Source of the DNA: Actinernus sp. WN-2022
Taxonomy: Eukaryota > Cnidaria > Anthozoa > Actiniaria > Actinernidae
Direction: 5' to 3'
Assembly: GCA_030867875.1 (NCBI GenBank)
Contig: JAOWCC010001589.1
Span: 72,625,537 to 72,689,536 of the forward strand
DNA length: 64,000 bases
Shown here: positions 20,601 through 28,785 of the stretch, one piece after another
Numbering within the stretch: position 1 is the first letter of the stretch
How the letters are laid out: every line of letters starts with the position of its first letter
The notes under the pieces: model-generated
Told to the model about the DNA's origin: nothing
Database searches by the model: none
What the model saw: the letters and a program-made list of their open reading frames with translations, nothing else
Made by a program: the position numbers and the translations under genes

Positions 20601-21238
20601 GTGTTTGGTTCGAAGACCTGGAAGAGATTGGTGAGGCATACGAACTCGAGAGCCGAAAGGACCAGATCCGAATCAAACGCCCTTTCCAAGTAGGTATCGC
20701 TGTGTACCAGCTCGCAAAGCTGCGTATGCTCGAGTTCTACTACGACTTCCTCGATAAGTACATCGACCGAGATGATTTCGAATACATCCAGATGGACACG
20801 GACAGTGCGTACATTGCCATCTCGGGAAATAGCCTCGATGAGGTTGTAAGACCGGAACTACGTGAGGATTTCGAAGCCAATAGGAAGGAATGGCTAGCTT
20901 GGGACAAGTGGAGCAGTCGTACGCCAGGACTCTTCAAACTCGAATTCGAAGGACAGCGCGCCATTGCCCTATGCTCGAAAGCCTACTACGTCGATACGGG
21001 TGGCAGCAAGAAGTATTCCGCTAAAGGTATGTCTAGGCGTCACAATGACATTTCGTGGGATCGATTCAAAGCAGCCCTCCAGGGTAGTATCGACATGGCG
21101 GAAAACCGAGGCTTCCGACTATTGCCAGAAGGTGTGGTAACCTACGACCAATGGAAGCTTGGGCTATCGGCTTACTACGACAAAAGACGCGTTCTTCCCG
21201 ATGGAATCCACACCGAGCCAATAGAGTACGCTGTTTAG
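17648..21238 (+). CDS. POLB: Protein-primed family B DNA polymerase (pPolB)
   Basis: Replicates the element by protein-primed synthesis; 1196 residues. The 3'-5' exonuclease motifs are visible: YDFEAYLD near 442, GFNSGRYDLNLI near 546 and YNDLDVV near 680. Polymerase motif A is YDANALYLS near 782, motif B LLGNSAYG near 952, motif C MDTDSAYI near 1049, and SKAYYV follows near 1110. The N-terminal part has GDNLCLWRCLAMH near 168, a C2H2-type finger (CNDCKQRF...HRHAERC) near 277, and FHGCYFHGC near 379, all seen in Polinton polymerases. The frame is open upstream to 17504, but the ATG at 17648 follows the promoter-like motif by 7 bases and gives the usual N-terminus. No frame breaks. Its stop overlaps that of the convergent integrase by 4 bases. 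Confidence 0.96.
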   Translation: MVRPRSEPLPRSLAREAGAILEERDGMLEGMEIGRRTIRWRFFQGVAGDLTPRIMEKLVAKVNTSFYLRYSYTYRIRNVNDGRVILFSKTVPGSPWVNILEDAEEWVNSKETARLNPDNINRPNTQWAFIRWIYVDVKVVIDRQLLLGTGPLPQWLRYKRGILALDRYGDNLCLWRCLAMHEGARVDRCCVKARKLAQHFYRLTALTQDVPRTSLDQLEEVELHFRIGIRVYEPTEDGAWHLTRHAAHYKHTMTIGIYEGHAFYIKNIDKIGSVYVCNDCKQRFTKASNLHRHAERCRRGETKIVCPGKVITVPQSAYEKAFWPESTASKVALCWLERETKRIGQHIHHAACGHGGEHWIEGAPVDGYEPISKTIFQFHGCYFHGCPKCFPRERRLYLKTCERTAKLQGAGYTVVEAWGCSTKKKNKPVPTPTQTVYPHFIVYDFEAYLDTTKGRQPTDHLTIENVHVPISVSIADTYNRKSTHICRRNPKELIEAFVEELQQRAETIQEVVVEQFCPKTPEFSFDTLPKKQQAKIDEWISQVPVVGFNSGRYDLNLIREHFVGIIADTCSKILVAKKANSTMFLLTPDFRFLDVINYLGPGTSYERWVAAYGCELQKSFFPYEWFDSPDKLDHIGLPDYPEWGSKLKREHLLSMSEFEDCKRTFLDKGMETFADWLRYYNDLDVVPFLEAPEKMQDFYHEKGVDMLKDAVSIPGVSLQFLLRGSVERGAEMYAPSKEAYRMLKDAVVGGPSIVFTRLHEAGVTKIRSHQGGTKTCRKILGYDANALYLSTMEFEMPCGKEKVVHYDDPGPATEGFVECLLGGTWFGYAEVDIEIPKKLWKEFEEMPPFFYNKKIPKEAIPPEMLAYLTKTGRKLSEEKKLVGSLSGKKLLLYAPLLLWYVDHGAVITAVYRTIDYEPKEIFGWFVDQVTEARRMGDEDKGEALLADVFKLLGNSAYGKLLEDLGRQTKVTYTKDEKVVDKALRSVWFEDLEEIGEAYELESRKDQIRIKRPFQVGIAVYQLAKLRMLEFYYDFLDKYIDRDDFEYIQMDTDSAYIAISGNSLDEVVRPELREDFEANRKEWLAWDKWSSRTPGLFKLEFEGQRAIALCSKAYYVDTGGSKKYSAKGMSRRHNDISWDRFKAALQGSIDMAENRGFRLLPEGVVTYDQWKLGLSAYYDKRRVLPDGIHTEPIEYAV

Positions 21239-22266
21239 CGTCTAGGTACAAACAGAATTCCTTTTGGTGGTAGTTCTGTATCCCTAGGAACGACTTGTAG
21301 CTCTTCACGAACGAATCCACGTTTGGGTGCGTCCTTCTCCTTTGCAAGGTAGTAAAGCACAGGCTGTCCCGAAGATACTACACTTCGCGAAATGGTGTAT
21401 ATCTGCAAACTCCACACAGGATCAGTAGCTCTACGTTTTTCACCTCCTTCCAATTCTCCTGGTGCATAAAGATATCGAACTAGAACGTCGAATGGTAGAC
21501 GCTCTTCTCTCAATCCAACGGTTCGCGAATACGTAGGAGTCTTCAGATCTACTTGTTGCGCCACTACAGAATTCGAAGGCTCTTTACCAGTCAACCGAGT
21601 CACCTCACTGTTCATGGCTTTGATAACCATTGGTAAACGAATTACCCATTCTCTACTACGCTCATCGGATCCTTCCGAAGTAAGCACCATCTCTTGTGCA
21701 TACTGATACCCAAACAATCTCTCAGCTAGAGTCCTATTTGCTCTTTCAACAAAACTTTGCGCTCTATGATTACCAGCCTCACCTCGTTGAACTTTCGTAC
21801 CATGTAGTTCTAGCGTTTCAGACATACGTCCCATGAATTCTCTACCAGGATCTACTTGCAAGGTCTTTGGCCATTCTAGTGGACTACGTTTATAGATTCG
21901 TTCGAATGCCGCAGAAACTTCACCACTATCTTTAGATGCCAAAGGTTCGGCTTCTTTGTATCGAGAAGCTACATCGATTACCACTAATGCATACTTATAT
22001 AGTTTCCTTCCACGTCCAGGACGATCGTGTGGTAGAAATATCAAATCAGCTTGGTGGACTTCATTTGGTTTCGATACAGTCCAATGCGGTCGTGGAATGT
22101 GTTTTGGTGGTGGTAGATATATTTGCCACATAGATTGCTTTTCCAACCAACTCCTAGCCACGTCTTCTGATGCTTTCGCTGCTACCGATAGCTTACCAAT
22201 TGCAGAGTGACCTTTCCAATAGCCCATAGGACCATAGAAGATATTCGCAAGTTTAGAATCCATCAT
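21235..22266 (-). CDS. INT: Retroviral-type integrase (RVE)
   Basis: Catalyses insertion of the element; about 343 residues. The catalytic triad fits D,D35E: Asp in HQADLIFLP, Asp in LQVDPGREF, Glu in QSFVERANRT, with exactly 35 residues between the last two. The N-terminal segment (GYWKGHSAIGKLSVAA) and the C-terminal part (DPVWSLQIYTI, PVLYYLAKE, RGFVREELQVVP) are typical of Polinton integrases. Two adjacent ATG codons (22266 and 22263) are the likely starts; an open extension to 22290 has only TTG. Intact throughout. Upstream lies the hairpin at 22300-22339. Confidence 0.95.
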   Translation of the reverse strand: MMDSKLANIFYGPMGYWKGHSAIGKLSVAAKASEDVARSWLEKQSMWQIYLPPPKHIPRPHWTVSKPNEVHQADLIFLPHDRPGRGRKLYKYALVVIDVASRYKEAEPLASKDSGEVSAAFERIYKRSPLEWPKTLQVDPGREFMGRMSETLELHGTKVQRGEAGNHRAQSFVERANRTLAERLFGYQYAQEMVLTSEGSDERSREWVIRLPMVIKAMNSEVTRLTGKEPSNSVVAQQVDLKTPTYSRTVGLREERLPFDVLVRYLYAPGELEGGEKRRATDPVWSLQIYTISRSVVSSGQPVLYYLAKEKDAPKRGFVREELQVVPRDTELPPKGILFVPRR

Positions 22267-22299
22267 ACATCTATACGTCCCAACCTTCAACAGATAAAA

Positions 22300-22339
22300 A
22301 AAAGGAAGGAATGAGAACCAGGCCTCGTTCCTTCCTTTT
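22300..22339. terminator. Hairpin after the 142-aa gene region
   Basis: aaaggaaggaatgag pairs with ctcgttccttccttt around the loop aaccaggc, followed by C- and T-rich runs. It lies between the integrase 5' end and the repeats at the 3' end of the minus-strand block. It resembles the 3'-end hairpins known in giant-virus mRNAs; role inferred. Confidence 0.55.
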
Positions 22340-22351
22340 CCCCCCGTTTTT

Positions 22352-22562
22352 TAGTAGTAGCCTAGTAGTAGCTTAGTAGTAGCTTAGTAGTAGCTAGTAG
22401 TAGCTTAGGGGTAGCTTAGTAGTAGCTTAGTAGTAGCTAGTAGTAGCTTAGGGGTAGCTTAGTAGTAGCTAGTAGTAGCTTAGTAGTAGCTTAGGGGTAG
22501 CTTATGGGGTAGCTTAGTAGTAGCTTAGTAGTAGCTTAGTAGTAGCTTAGTAGTAGTAGTAT
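22352..22562. repeat. Minisatellite tagtagtagctt in the Polinton
   Basis: About 17 copies of an 11-13 bp unit (agtagtagctt, with variants ggggtagctt). It lies directly 3' of the 142-aa gene and before the hairpin; stop codons TAG occur in several frames. It is the only sizeable non-coding stretch in the middle of the element. Confidence 0.9.
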
Positions 22563-22991
22563 CTATATCCATTTACTAATAGCGTATCCAACACCTAGCA
22601 TTCCACCACCAACGTAGAGCAACTCGCCAGTCTTCTGATTGTTTGAGGGTTTGTAGTAGTCAGATAAGCGGGGTTCTTTCATCTCTTTGAGCCGTTTTAG
22701 CGCCTTACGTAACCTATCGGATCGTACTAAGGCTTCGTTGGTATCTCTTTGATCGTTGTGTGCTTTGCGTTCAAGACCTTCCTGCTCTTGTGCATAGTCA
22801 TATAAGCTTTGACGTTTGATTCTATACGCTTTCATTTCACGTTCTAGTTTTTCGGTGGCCCTATCGTGTCTCTCTCGTTCTGCATCTACATCACCATCCT
22901 TTCCAAGCATTCTAGCTAGTATGCCACCACCAGTAAATGCCGTTGCATTCAATATAGCCCCGAAAATGGCCATTCCAATTGCTGCAGCCAT
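22563..22991 (-). CDS. Small coiled-coil membrane protein, 142 aa
   Basis: Unidentified but of a kind common in Polintons. Residues 2-25 are hydrophobic and small (AAAIGMAIFGAILNATAF), 36-110 are highly charged and likely a coiled coil, and the C-terminus (LLYVGGGMLGVGYAISKWI) is a second hydrophobic segment. The start codon shares a base with the stop of the upstream gene (TAATG), so it may be translated by reinitiation. A virion-membrane or internal structural role is possible; no enzymatic motif is seen. Confidence 0.8.
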   Translation of the reverse strand: MAAAIGMAIFGAILNATAFTGGGILARMLGKDGDVDAERERHDRATEKLEREMKAYRIKRQSLYDYAQEQEGLERKAHNDQRDTNEALVRSDRLRKALKRLKEMKEPRLSDYYKPSNNQKTGELLYVGGGMLGVGYAISKWI

Positions 22992-23218
22992 TACGGTTTG
23001 GTCTTTCCTTTTTCTTTCTCAAGTTGTTTCTCAAGATATTCCTTTGCGTATAAGCTACCAACTATCACGGCAGTCCACTTTGCGTAATTCACTATGGAAG
23101 AAGAAGGATCACTAAGCATAGATTCCTTGGTGGTCTTTTTTACGATCCACCCAATACCAGCAGCGAGTCCAACGATTTTGACTGCATCGGTTGCCGTCTT
23201 CGTCAATTCCTTCTCCAT
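22991..23218 (-). CDS. Small membrane protein, 75 aa
   Basis: Two hydrophobic segments (IVGLAAGIGWIVKK near 15-28 and WTAVIVGSLYA near 48-58) are followed by a Lys/Glu-rich tail (EKQLEKEKGKTKP). Its stop overlaps the next start as TAATG. The sequence before its ATG has tagtatatatc, a relative of the element's promoter motif. Function unknown; membership in the cluster of small membrane proteins suggests a virion or assembly role. Confidence 0.75.
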   Translation of the reverse strand: MEKELTKTATDAVKIVGLAAGIGWIVKKTTKESMLSDPSSSIVNYAKWTAVIVGSLYAKEYLEKQLEKEKGKTKP

Positions 23219-23255
23219 CTAGATATATACTACTATGGTCTCGAGTCTTTAAGTG

Positions 23256-23612
23256 TTACTCCATGTCTAGTGCCGTTGGCTTTGCCGGAGCTGCAGGTTG
23301 TGTCGTGCTAACGGCAGCAGCTCGCGTGTTGCCATCTACATACTTCTTGTACGCAAAGTACGTGCCAAACAATGTAGCGCCAGTACCGATGACTGCGAGA
23401 ATAGTCAGGTTTTCGAACCGACCTTTCTCTACGTCAGTTTCTTTGGACGGTTCATTTTCACGTTCTATCTCCCTCTTTTGAGCTTCTTTTGCACGGGCAG
23501 TGACCTTCTCCCAAGCTAATTTTCCTGCTGCAACACGCTTTGGATTTTTTCCTTTCTTAGTTGGTACAGTCGTTGGAGGATTCGCAGTTATCTGATCCGT
23601 CTGTCCTTCCAT
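23256..23612 (-). CDS. Single-pass membrane protein, 118 aa
   Basis: Lysine-rich N-terminal half (KKGKNPKRVAAGKLAWEKV) then a charged helix, then a transmembrane segment (LTILAVIGTGATLFGTYFAY near 74-93) and an Ala/Pro-rich tail. The basic KRVAAGK-type segment recurs in other Polinton small proteins as I recall them. The ATG at 23612 lies inside the previous gene, overlapping it by 56 bases in another frame; an upstream TTG is not a likely start. Confidence 0.75.
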   Translation of the reverse strand: MEGQTDQITANPPTTVPTKKGKNPKRVAAGKLAWEKVTARAKEAQKREIERENEPSKETDVEKGRFENLTILAVIGTGATLFGTYFAYKKYVDGNTRAAAVSTTQPAAPAKPTALDME

Positions 23613-24108
23613 CTTGATTCGATATAGGAGGTATATGTGGAGGTTCAACAGTTGTTCCAGGAATGACTACGTGACCAGATATGTGGAATAGGACGCTAGC
23701 TAGAGCTACAAGGCGACCTGCTTTGAGTGATAGTAGGCCAGTTGCAGCACTGATTTCGTTGCGGACTATAGGGTCTTCTTGTAGGTCCTTGATCAGTGCT
23801 TCTTGAGAATCTATTGGTACTAGGTAGGCAACTAGGCGGGTAGCTAGACGCGTCACACCGTCGACTAAGCCTTTCGTTACTTGCTGAGCTAGGACGGCCT
23901 GATACCTCCTATACAACTTGTCTACTTCTTTTTCAGGAAGTCTAGAGACATCTCCTAGGGAAAGGTTCTTACCTAAGTATTCTTTCGTTACGCCTGTTGC
24001 GGCTAAGATCGAAAGTGATTCACGATTGTCTGACGTAATGTCTAGAGCGGTTGGTGGTGGGCCTGTTACGTCCTCACCGAATATCTCGAGTATTTCCTTA
24101 TCAGTCAT
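23557..24108 (-). CDS. Polinton structural-type protein of unknown function, 183 aa
   Basis: No enzyme motif. The central region (residues 65-130) is helical and amphipathic (LAQQVTKGLVDGVTRLATRL), followed by a hydrophobic stretch (LVALASVLFHISGHVVI) and a polar, Asn/Ser/Asp-rich tail. Its ATG overlaps the end of the ATPase gene by 8 bases. The position downstream of MCP and ATPase suggests a virion component. Confidence 0.75.
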   Translation of the reverse strand: MTDKEILEIFGEDVTGPPPTALDITSDNRESLSILAATGVTKEYLGKNLSLGDVSRLPEKEVDKLYRRYQAVLAQQVTKGLVDGVTRLATRLVAYLVPIDSQEALIKDLQEDPIVRNEISAATGLLSLKAGRLVALASVLFHISGHVVIPGTTVEPPHIPPISNQDGRTDGSDNCESSNDCTN

Positions 24109-24721
24109 AATATGTTATAGATGCTGGGAGCTCTAACACTACCTCGAAAGGATGGCGTAGACAGAAGCACATGCGAGCGAACTTATGGGATCCAAGTATC
24201 GTTCGTAACTCTTTGCATTCTTGCGAGCCTCCATAATCCTCAAATATCCTTTTACCATCTACGGCCGATGCTGTATGGAATGCTACTACGATAGCTACGT
24301 TCTCACGGAAGGGTTTACATATGCTCGTTAGTTGTTGAGACAGCACCCAAACGGAAAGCCCTATATGTCGTGCAGAAAAGGCTAAGTCCACTAGCTTGTC
24401 AGTTCGTTTCTTGACGTCCTTCGATGCGGCGCAATCATCGAGAATCAATAGAGTATTGGTACCTGACCAAAATGTTGCGCAAATACTCAAAGTAGCATCG
24501 ATGGCATCCTGTGGTGGTGATATGACGAAGAAATGAGGATCTCGATTTGCAAATCCACGATAAGTTTTGTTGTGGGCATACGTAGGACAAATCAGTACTA
24601 TGTAATCGAACTTACCACGAAATGATCCACGAAGTTGTTCTATGAGAAACGCAGTCTTCCCACAATTAGTTGGACCGACTATGAGTGCGTTGAACGGCAC
24701 GTGCTCTACGAGAGAATCCAT
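24101..24721 (-). CDS. ATP: FtsK/HerA-type genome-packaging ATPase
   Basis: Powers DNA packaging into capsids; 206 residues. Walker A is GPTNCGKT at 16-23, Walker B is LLILDD at 91-96, and LSQQ at 127-130 fits the sensor position of A32-like packaging ATPases. Length is normal for Polintons. Its ATG shares a base with the MCP stop (TGATG), so the two are probably on one mRNA. The end overlaps the next gene by 8 bases. Confidence 0.93.
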   Translation of the reverse strand: MDSLVEHVPFNALIVGPTNCGKTAFLIEQLRGSFRGKFDYIVLICPTYAHNKTYRGFANRDPHFFVISPPQDAIDATLSICATFWSGTNTLLILDDCAASKDVKKRTDKLVDLAFSARHIGLSVWVLSQQLTSICKPFRENVAIVVAFHTASAVDGKRIFEDYGGSQECKELRTILGSHKFARMCFCLRHPFEVVLELPASITYYD

Positions 24722-25956
24722 CAGTATAATATACTCTGCAGAGATCTGTTCAATATCGTGACCTGAGCATCCGCAAGGACATAGATGTGCATTTTCACAT
24801 TTCCACTTCCCTTTGCAGTTCTATGTATGCGAATGTCGATGTCCTTTCCACTACCGGTTTGTGCCAAGCCATCACCATGAACGGTGGAATCTTTTGCTGT
24901 GCGACAATCGATTAGAATAGAGAATCTATTTTCAAAGAACTTCTTTGGAGTCATAGAAGTATTGGGTGTGCCAAACCAGCTTCTTGCAGCCTCCCAGAAA
25001 TCTAGGGGAAGCATGCCGCTTGGAAAGAGTCTGTTGGGAATCCCATTGACATCTACTTCTACCTTTAAGATATCTGGATTCGAGAATGCTTCACTATCTC
25101 GCGTGCCAATGGTAGGTGGATCTATGAATAGTAGAAGTAGGCCAGCAAAGGATCGTCGTGGAACATTGATGTTTTGAGATATCAAAGTATCGGATGTTTT
25201 AGCGATATCTACTGTCTTGAAGTGAACAGCGTAGTTGTATAGGAATGCAGTACCTATTTCATATTTGTGAAGTGCACTACTAGCCAGCGTTTCGTTCCTG
25301 ATTGCTTCGTATTCTAGTTGGATGTTGGTAAGTTGGTACGTACCTATCTTCGTAGTATCCGATCCAATTACTACCTCGTTGGCAGACGCTAGAGTCAACT
25401 CGAACGTAATGGTACTTTCTAAGGCATGTGGATATAGAACTCCATGTTGTGTCAGAATGTCAACATCTAATGGAATCCTATACTTAGAACCACATGCAGC
25501 TAGGAGCGCGTTGTCTGCAGCAGACGAAGTACTTGCGTCACCAGCTTTCGATCGTAGCTTATTCAAGTTCTCTGATTGAATACCTTGTTGTATTCTAGAC
25601 TCTCTCTCCTGCGTAGATAGGTATACATCGGAGTATGTTTGTAGAAGGTCTGGCCTAACAAGGTCTTCTACTGTTTCAGCTCCCATCCTACAGATTCTAC
25701 GCATGACCAAGCAGCGTCCAACGTTCGAAACGACTCTGTTATTCGCATGTCCACCAGATAGTACGATGTCGCCCAATAGCGCTAAGCTACCAGGTACTAG
25801 TACTACATCTTCTGCTAGCTTTGGGACTTCTACGTATAGAGTCTCACCTGGATTGGCAGATGATCGAGTAAAAGTTTTCCTATACAAGTCTCGTGGAGCC
25901 TTGAGTGCATGAGGCTCTCTTCGTACTTGTGTGGGATCCAATATTGATGAGATCAT
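24721..25956 (-). CDS. MCP: Double-jelly-roll major capsid protein
   Basis: Builds the capsid shell; 411 residues, usual for Polinton MCPs. Recognisable segments are VSNVGRCLVMRRICRMGAET near 75-95, YQLTNIQLEYEAI mid-protein, NINVPRRSFAGLLLLFIDPP, and VNGIPNRLFPSGM near 300, all characteristic of the family. The ATG at 25956 is preferred because it directly follows the divergent promoter; an open extension to 25992 would cross that promoter. Intact. It heads an apparent operon-like run with the ATPase and the small membrane proteins. Confidence 0.93.
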   Translation of the reverse strand: MISSILDPTQVRREPHALKAPRDLYRKTFTRSSANPGETLYVEVPKLAEDVVLVPGSLALLGDIVLSGGHANNRVVSNVGRCLVMRRICRMGAETVEDLVRPDLLQTYSDVYLSTQERESRIQQGIQSENLNKLRSKAGDASTSSAADNALLAACGSKYRIPLDVDILTQHGVLYPHALESTITFELTLASANEVVIGSDTTKIGTYQLTNIQLEYEAIRNETLASSALHKYEIGTAFLYNYAVHFKTVDIAKTSDTLISQNINVPRRSFAGLLLLFIDPPTIGTRDSEAFSNPDILKVEVDVNGIPNRLFPSGMLPLDFWEAARSWFGTPNTSMTPKKFFENRFSILIDCRTAKDSTVHGDGLAQTGSGKDIDIRIHRTAKGSGNVKMHIYVLADAQVTILNRSLQSILY

Positions 25957-25990
25957 GTTGAATATAACTATATATGTAGATATGTTTAAC
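25957..25990. promoter_or_regulatory. Near-palindromic divergent promoter, MCP / membrane protein
   Basis: The 34 bases between two outward ATGs run gttgaatataactatatatg then tagatatgtttaac. The outer gtt...aac and the core atataactatatatgtagatat are nearly symmetric, so one site can serve both directions. Confidence 0.75.
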
Positions 25991-27070
25991 ATGGCCTCTG
26001 AGGGTAGGTATGATGAAAGAACTGATGAAGCTGAAAGAGGAAGAGACTACGACAACGCTGATACTGTCAATGAAGAAGCACGGAAATTGGCGTCAGACTC
26101 TACGAATGTGGATCCTAGTGAATCAGTCAACCTGAAAACTAGACGCAATTACAATGAAGAAGGTGCTCGACCGAAGTATCAGGAAACGTCATTGACAGAT
26201 GGAGAGCTTAATGAATTGATGGATGAGGATAGAATCGAACGGCCTAAATTTAGCGATCGCCGCGTAGTCTTCAAAACAGGCACATCGGATGGAATGAAAC
26301 AAATGCTATTCGATACTGTATGGAAACACTATGCGGATGTAGGGATTCGTGGAGGATTCCTTGAGATAACTGGAATATGGGAGGCCAATAAGGAACTGAG
26401 TAGAATCTATCTTCACGTACTTGGAAGTAAAGAGAAGCCCAGACCTTTGACCACAGTGCAGGGTGAAAGATATCGAAGTATGGGTAAAGATCTCAAATTT
26501 GCCCTAGGTCCTACGGATGCAGAAAGAGCAGCACAAGTCATCCAAGGTCAAGAAAAGGCCGCCGAACATCTCGAAATGGAAGATAGCATACTTCAAGATC
26601 CAACGTCAACTGAGGATCAGAAGGAAGCGGCTAAGAAAGAGAAAGTACACATCCATAACGAAATAGAATTACTCGAACGTCAAGAGGGAGCCATACTAGA
26701 ACGTATGTCGCTACGTGAAAGGATCAAATACATTTTCAGAAAGCATGGAATGACCGTTCTTGCAGTGGTAACTTCCGTTGGCGCCATCATTAGTACGATA
26801 GTTTCCCTGTTGTCGAGATCCGTACCGAAACCAGTAAAGGGTGGTATTGATAAAGCAGCAGATGCAGTAAAGAAGGGATTGCAAACGACTGGGGGGTTGT
26901 TGAAAGAAATGGGAAAGAAACTTGGACAGATCCTACCTGGAATGATTGGATCGATTGCGAGTTTCATATTTACCATGGCTGGTAAAGCTCTGGGAGTACT
27001 AGCGCAGAACGTTTGGTTATTCATCGTAGCAATAGTGGTGATCACTATAGAGCAATACAAACGACGTTAA
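25991..27070 (+). CDS. Large Polinton membrane protein, 359 aa
   Basis: Unknown function. The N-terminal 230 residues are hydrophilic with an acidic linker and a helical Glu/Lys region. From about 240 it has a basic helix (SLRERIKYIFRKHG), a hydrophobic segment (MTVLAVVTSVGAIISTIVSL), an amphipathic Lys/Gly part, and two more hydrophobic segments up to the C-terminus (LFIVAIVVITIEQ). This architecture recurs in cnidarian Polintons as I recall. The ATG at 25991 follows the divergent promoter. Its TAA overlaps the stop of the convergent gene (TTAA). Confidence 0.85.
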   Translation: MASEGRYDERTDEAERGRDYDNADTVNEEARKLASDSTNVDPSESVNLKTRRNYNEEGARPKYQETSLTDGELNELMDEDRIERPKFSDRRVVFKTGTSDGMKQMLFDTVWKHYADVGIRGGFLEITGIWEANKELSRIYLHVLGSKEKPRPLTTVQGERYRSMGKDLKFALGPTDAERAAQVIQGQEKAAEHLEMEDSILQDPTSTEDQKEAAKKEKVHIHNEIELLERQEGAILERMSLRERIKYIFRKHGMTVLAVVTSVGAIISTIVSLLSRSVPKPVKGGIDKAADAVKKGLQTTGGLLKEMGKKLGQILPGMIGSIASFIFTMAGKALGVLAQNVWLFIVAIVVITIEQYKRR

Positions 27071-28785
27071 CGAAACAACGTCCATGCAATTCCAGCTGCG
27101 GCAATGGATGTCACTGCGAGATTAATCTCATGTTGTGAGCTAGGATCTCGTTTCTTGTGCGTCTCGAGAGGAACTCGTTTCTCGTGCGTCTCGAGAGGAA
27201 CTTGTTTCTCGTGCGTCTCGAGATGTGGCAACGATTTCTTATCTGATGATCCTTCCATAGTAAGAAGTGAACGTCCTTTACCTTCTGCATTGATGTCGTT
27301 AACGCCTAGCCTCATATCTTTCGTAGCTTTCGGGATTGGATTCTTATAGCCATCTTTCTCACTAAGATAGTACACTAGATTGCTTGGCAATAATCGCACG
27401 TCTACAGCTATTGCTAGATCGAGCCTCTTATGCGTTGATGTTATAGCGGTACGATAGTTTTTGTAGCTCACCACTAAGTCGTTTTCTAGAATAGCATCTT
27501 CGACTAAGCTCTTAAACTTTTCTTTGACGTTATGGTTATTTCTAGCTATGATGGATTCGTTCAAGTCGGCTTGAGCACCAAGTATGCAATGTCCAAAAGC
27601 CTCGACAGATCTATCCAACCTACCCAATCCAGCATCTGTCAAACCCTTTCCGATTGGTGGTGTAAACCAATTGTATTGCTTTCCTTCGTGTTCGTCGTTC
27701 CGAATAAAGGATACTAGATCGCCTTTGTCCACACTGCCTTTCTCGTCTGCAAATAAGTTATTGTGGTTGGGCCATGTGTCTGCTTCCTTGTCGTAGCTTC
27801 GGATTACGTGGACGTTCTTGTAGCCATCACCATACAAAAGGAATACGTCTCCTAATCCGTGATTCCTACCTCCGTGCCATCGGAAATCTGGTGGGAAATC
27901 TGGTGTTCTAGATATACCAAATTCGATGCACAATTTCTCAAGAGCTGATTTGTTATAGGGGTTATCCATTTGCTTGAAATTAGAGTTACCAGGTAAAGGA
28001 ACTCCATGAGTACCACCAAGTTCACGTAGAATTCTTCGTATCGTGAAATAAACATGGAATCGTAGGAACCCCTGAACGACTGGTGGATACGTTTTGAAAA
28101 TAGGATCAAGCAATGACACTCCACATCCAGAAGTCGCACACCACGTTGCGAAATTCAATTGTTGAGGCCAGTATTTGAAATCTGGACCATGTAACCAATG
28201 GTAGGACTCATTTGCTGTCATATGCTTTACGACGGTCTCCTTGAATATATTTGGAACGCCTGCTTTGAAAGGTTCTTCGTTGGGGGCGACATATATCCAT
28301 AGATTAGTGAGATCGATATCTTGTGCCGGTCCAGTAGAAGGAACTGCCGTAATAGGATATTTCGCACTCCTATCTAGGGTCAACGTAGATGGGAAACCTT
28401 TATGCACATCCCACAACGCATTATCGATGCGCTTTTGAATCGTAGTAGGTAACTTTGAGACATCATTGCCGTAAACGACATAGCTAGAATCTCCATCTCG
28501 AAACCAAATACTCGTCGAATATTTGCCTGGACCGTTCACTTCCGTAGAGGCATAGAACTTGTGAAGATCCACATGTGGGTATTTCTTCTTGAACTTCGCT
28601 AATAGATCTGCATTCAATGTTGCAACCTCTCTACTTTTCGCATCTTCTCTATCTAGCCGAGCTCGATTCTCTCTCCTAGCTTGATTCTCAGCCTTTGACC
28701 GTATATTAGCATTCGGTGTTGGGAACTCTTCCTCTTCGTCTTTCCCTCCGTAGTGGTAACTGAAAAGACCTCCGGACCTCCTCAT
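27067..28785 (-). CDS. Large Polinton protein with C-terminal anchor, 572 aa
   Basis: Unknown function. Long and mostly globular, with conserved-looking segments WPQQLNFATWCATSGCGVS and FLRFHVYFTIRRILRELGG, and an N-terminal Arg/Glu-rich helix. Near the C-terminus are three 9-residue repeats (LETHEKQVP, LETHEKRVP, LETHKKRDP) and then a short hydrophobic segment (AVTSIAAAGIAWTLF) as a likely tail anchor. The repeats come from a 27-bp tandem duplication at 27147-27230. The frame is open throughout. It is divergent from the penton gene. Confidence 0.85.
   Translation of the reverse strand: MRRSGGLFSYHYGGKDEEEEFPTPNANIRSKAENQARRENRARLDREDAKSREVATLNADLLAKFKKKYPHVDLHKFYASTEVNGPGKYSTSIWFRDGDSSYVVYGNDVSKLPTTIQKRIDNALWDVHKGFPSTLTLDRSAKYPITAVPSTGPAQDIDLTNLWIYVAPNEEPFKAGVPNIFKETVVKHMTANESYHWLHGPDFKYWPQQLNFATWCATSGCGVSLLDPIFKTYPPVVQGFLRFHVYFTIRRILRELGGTHGVPLPGNSNFKQMDNPYNKSALEKLCIEFGISRTPDFPPDFRWHGGRNHGLGDVFLLYGDGYKNVHVIRSYDKEADTWPNHNNLFADEKGSVDKGDLVSFIRNDEHEGKQYNWFTPPIGKGLTDAGLGRLDRSVEAFGHCILGAQADLNESIIARNNHNVKEKFKSLVEDAILENDLVVSYKNYRTAITSTHKRLDLAIAVDVRLLPSNLVYYLSEKDGYKNPIPKATKDMRLGVNDINAEGKGRSLLTMEGSSDKKSLPHLETHEKQVPLETHEKRVPLETHKKRDPSSQHEINLAVTSIAAAGIAWTLFR
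27147..27230 (-). repeat. 27-bp in-frame coding repeat
   Basis: Three copies of a unit containing tcgtgcgtctcgagaggaac give LETHEKxVP repeats just before the tail anchor of the 572-aa protein. Confidence 0.85.

Noticed and set aside
25956..25992. Longer MCP start at 25992
   Set aside because: The extra N-terminus would translate the palindromic divergent promoter.
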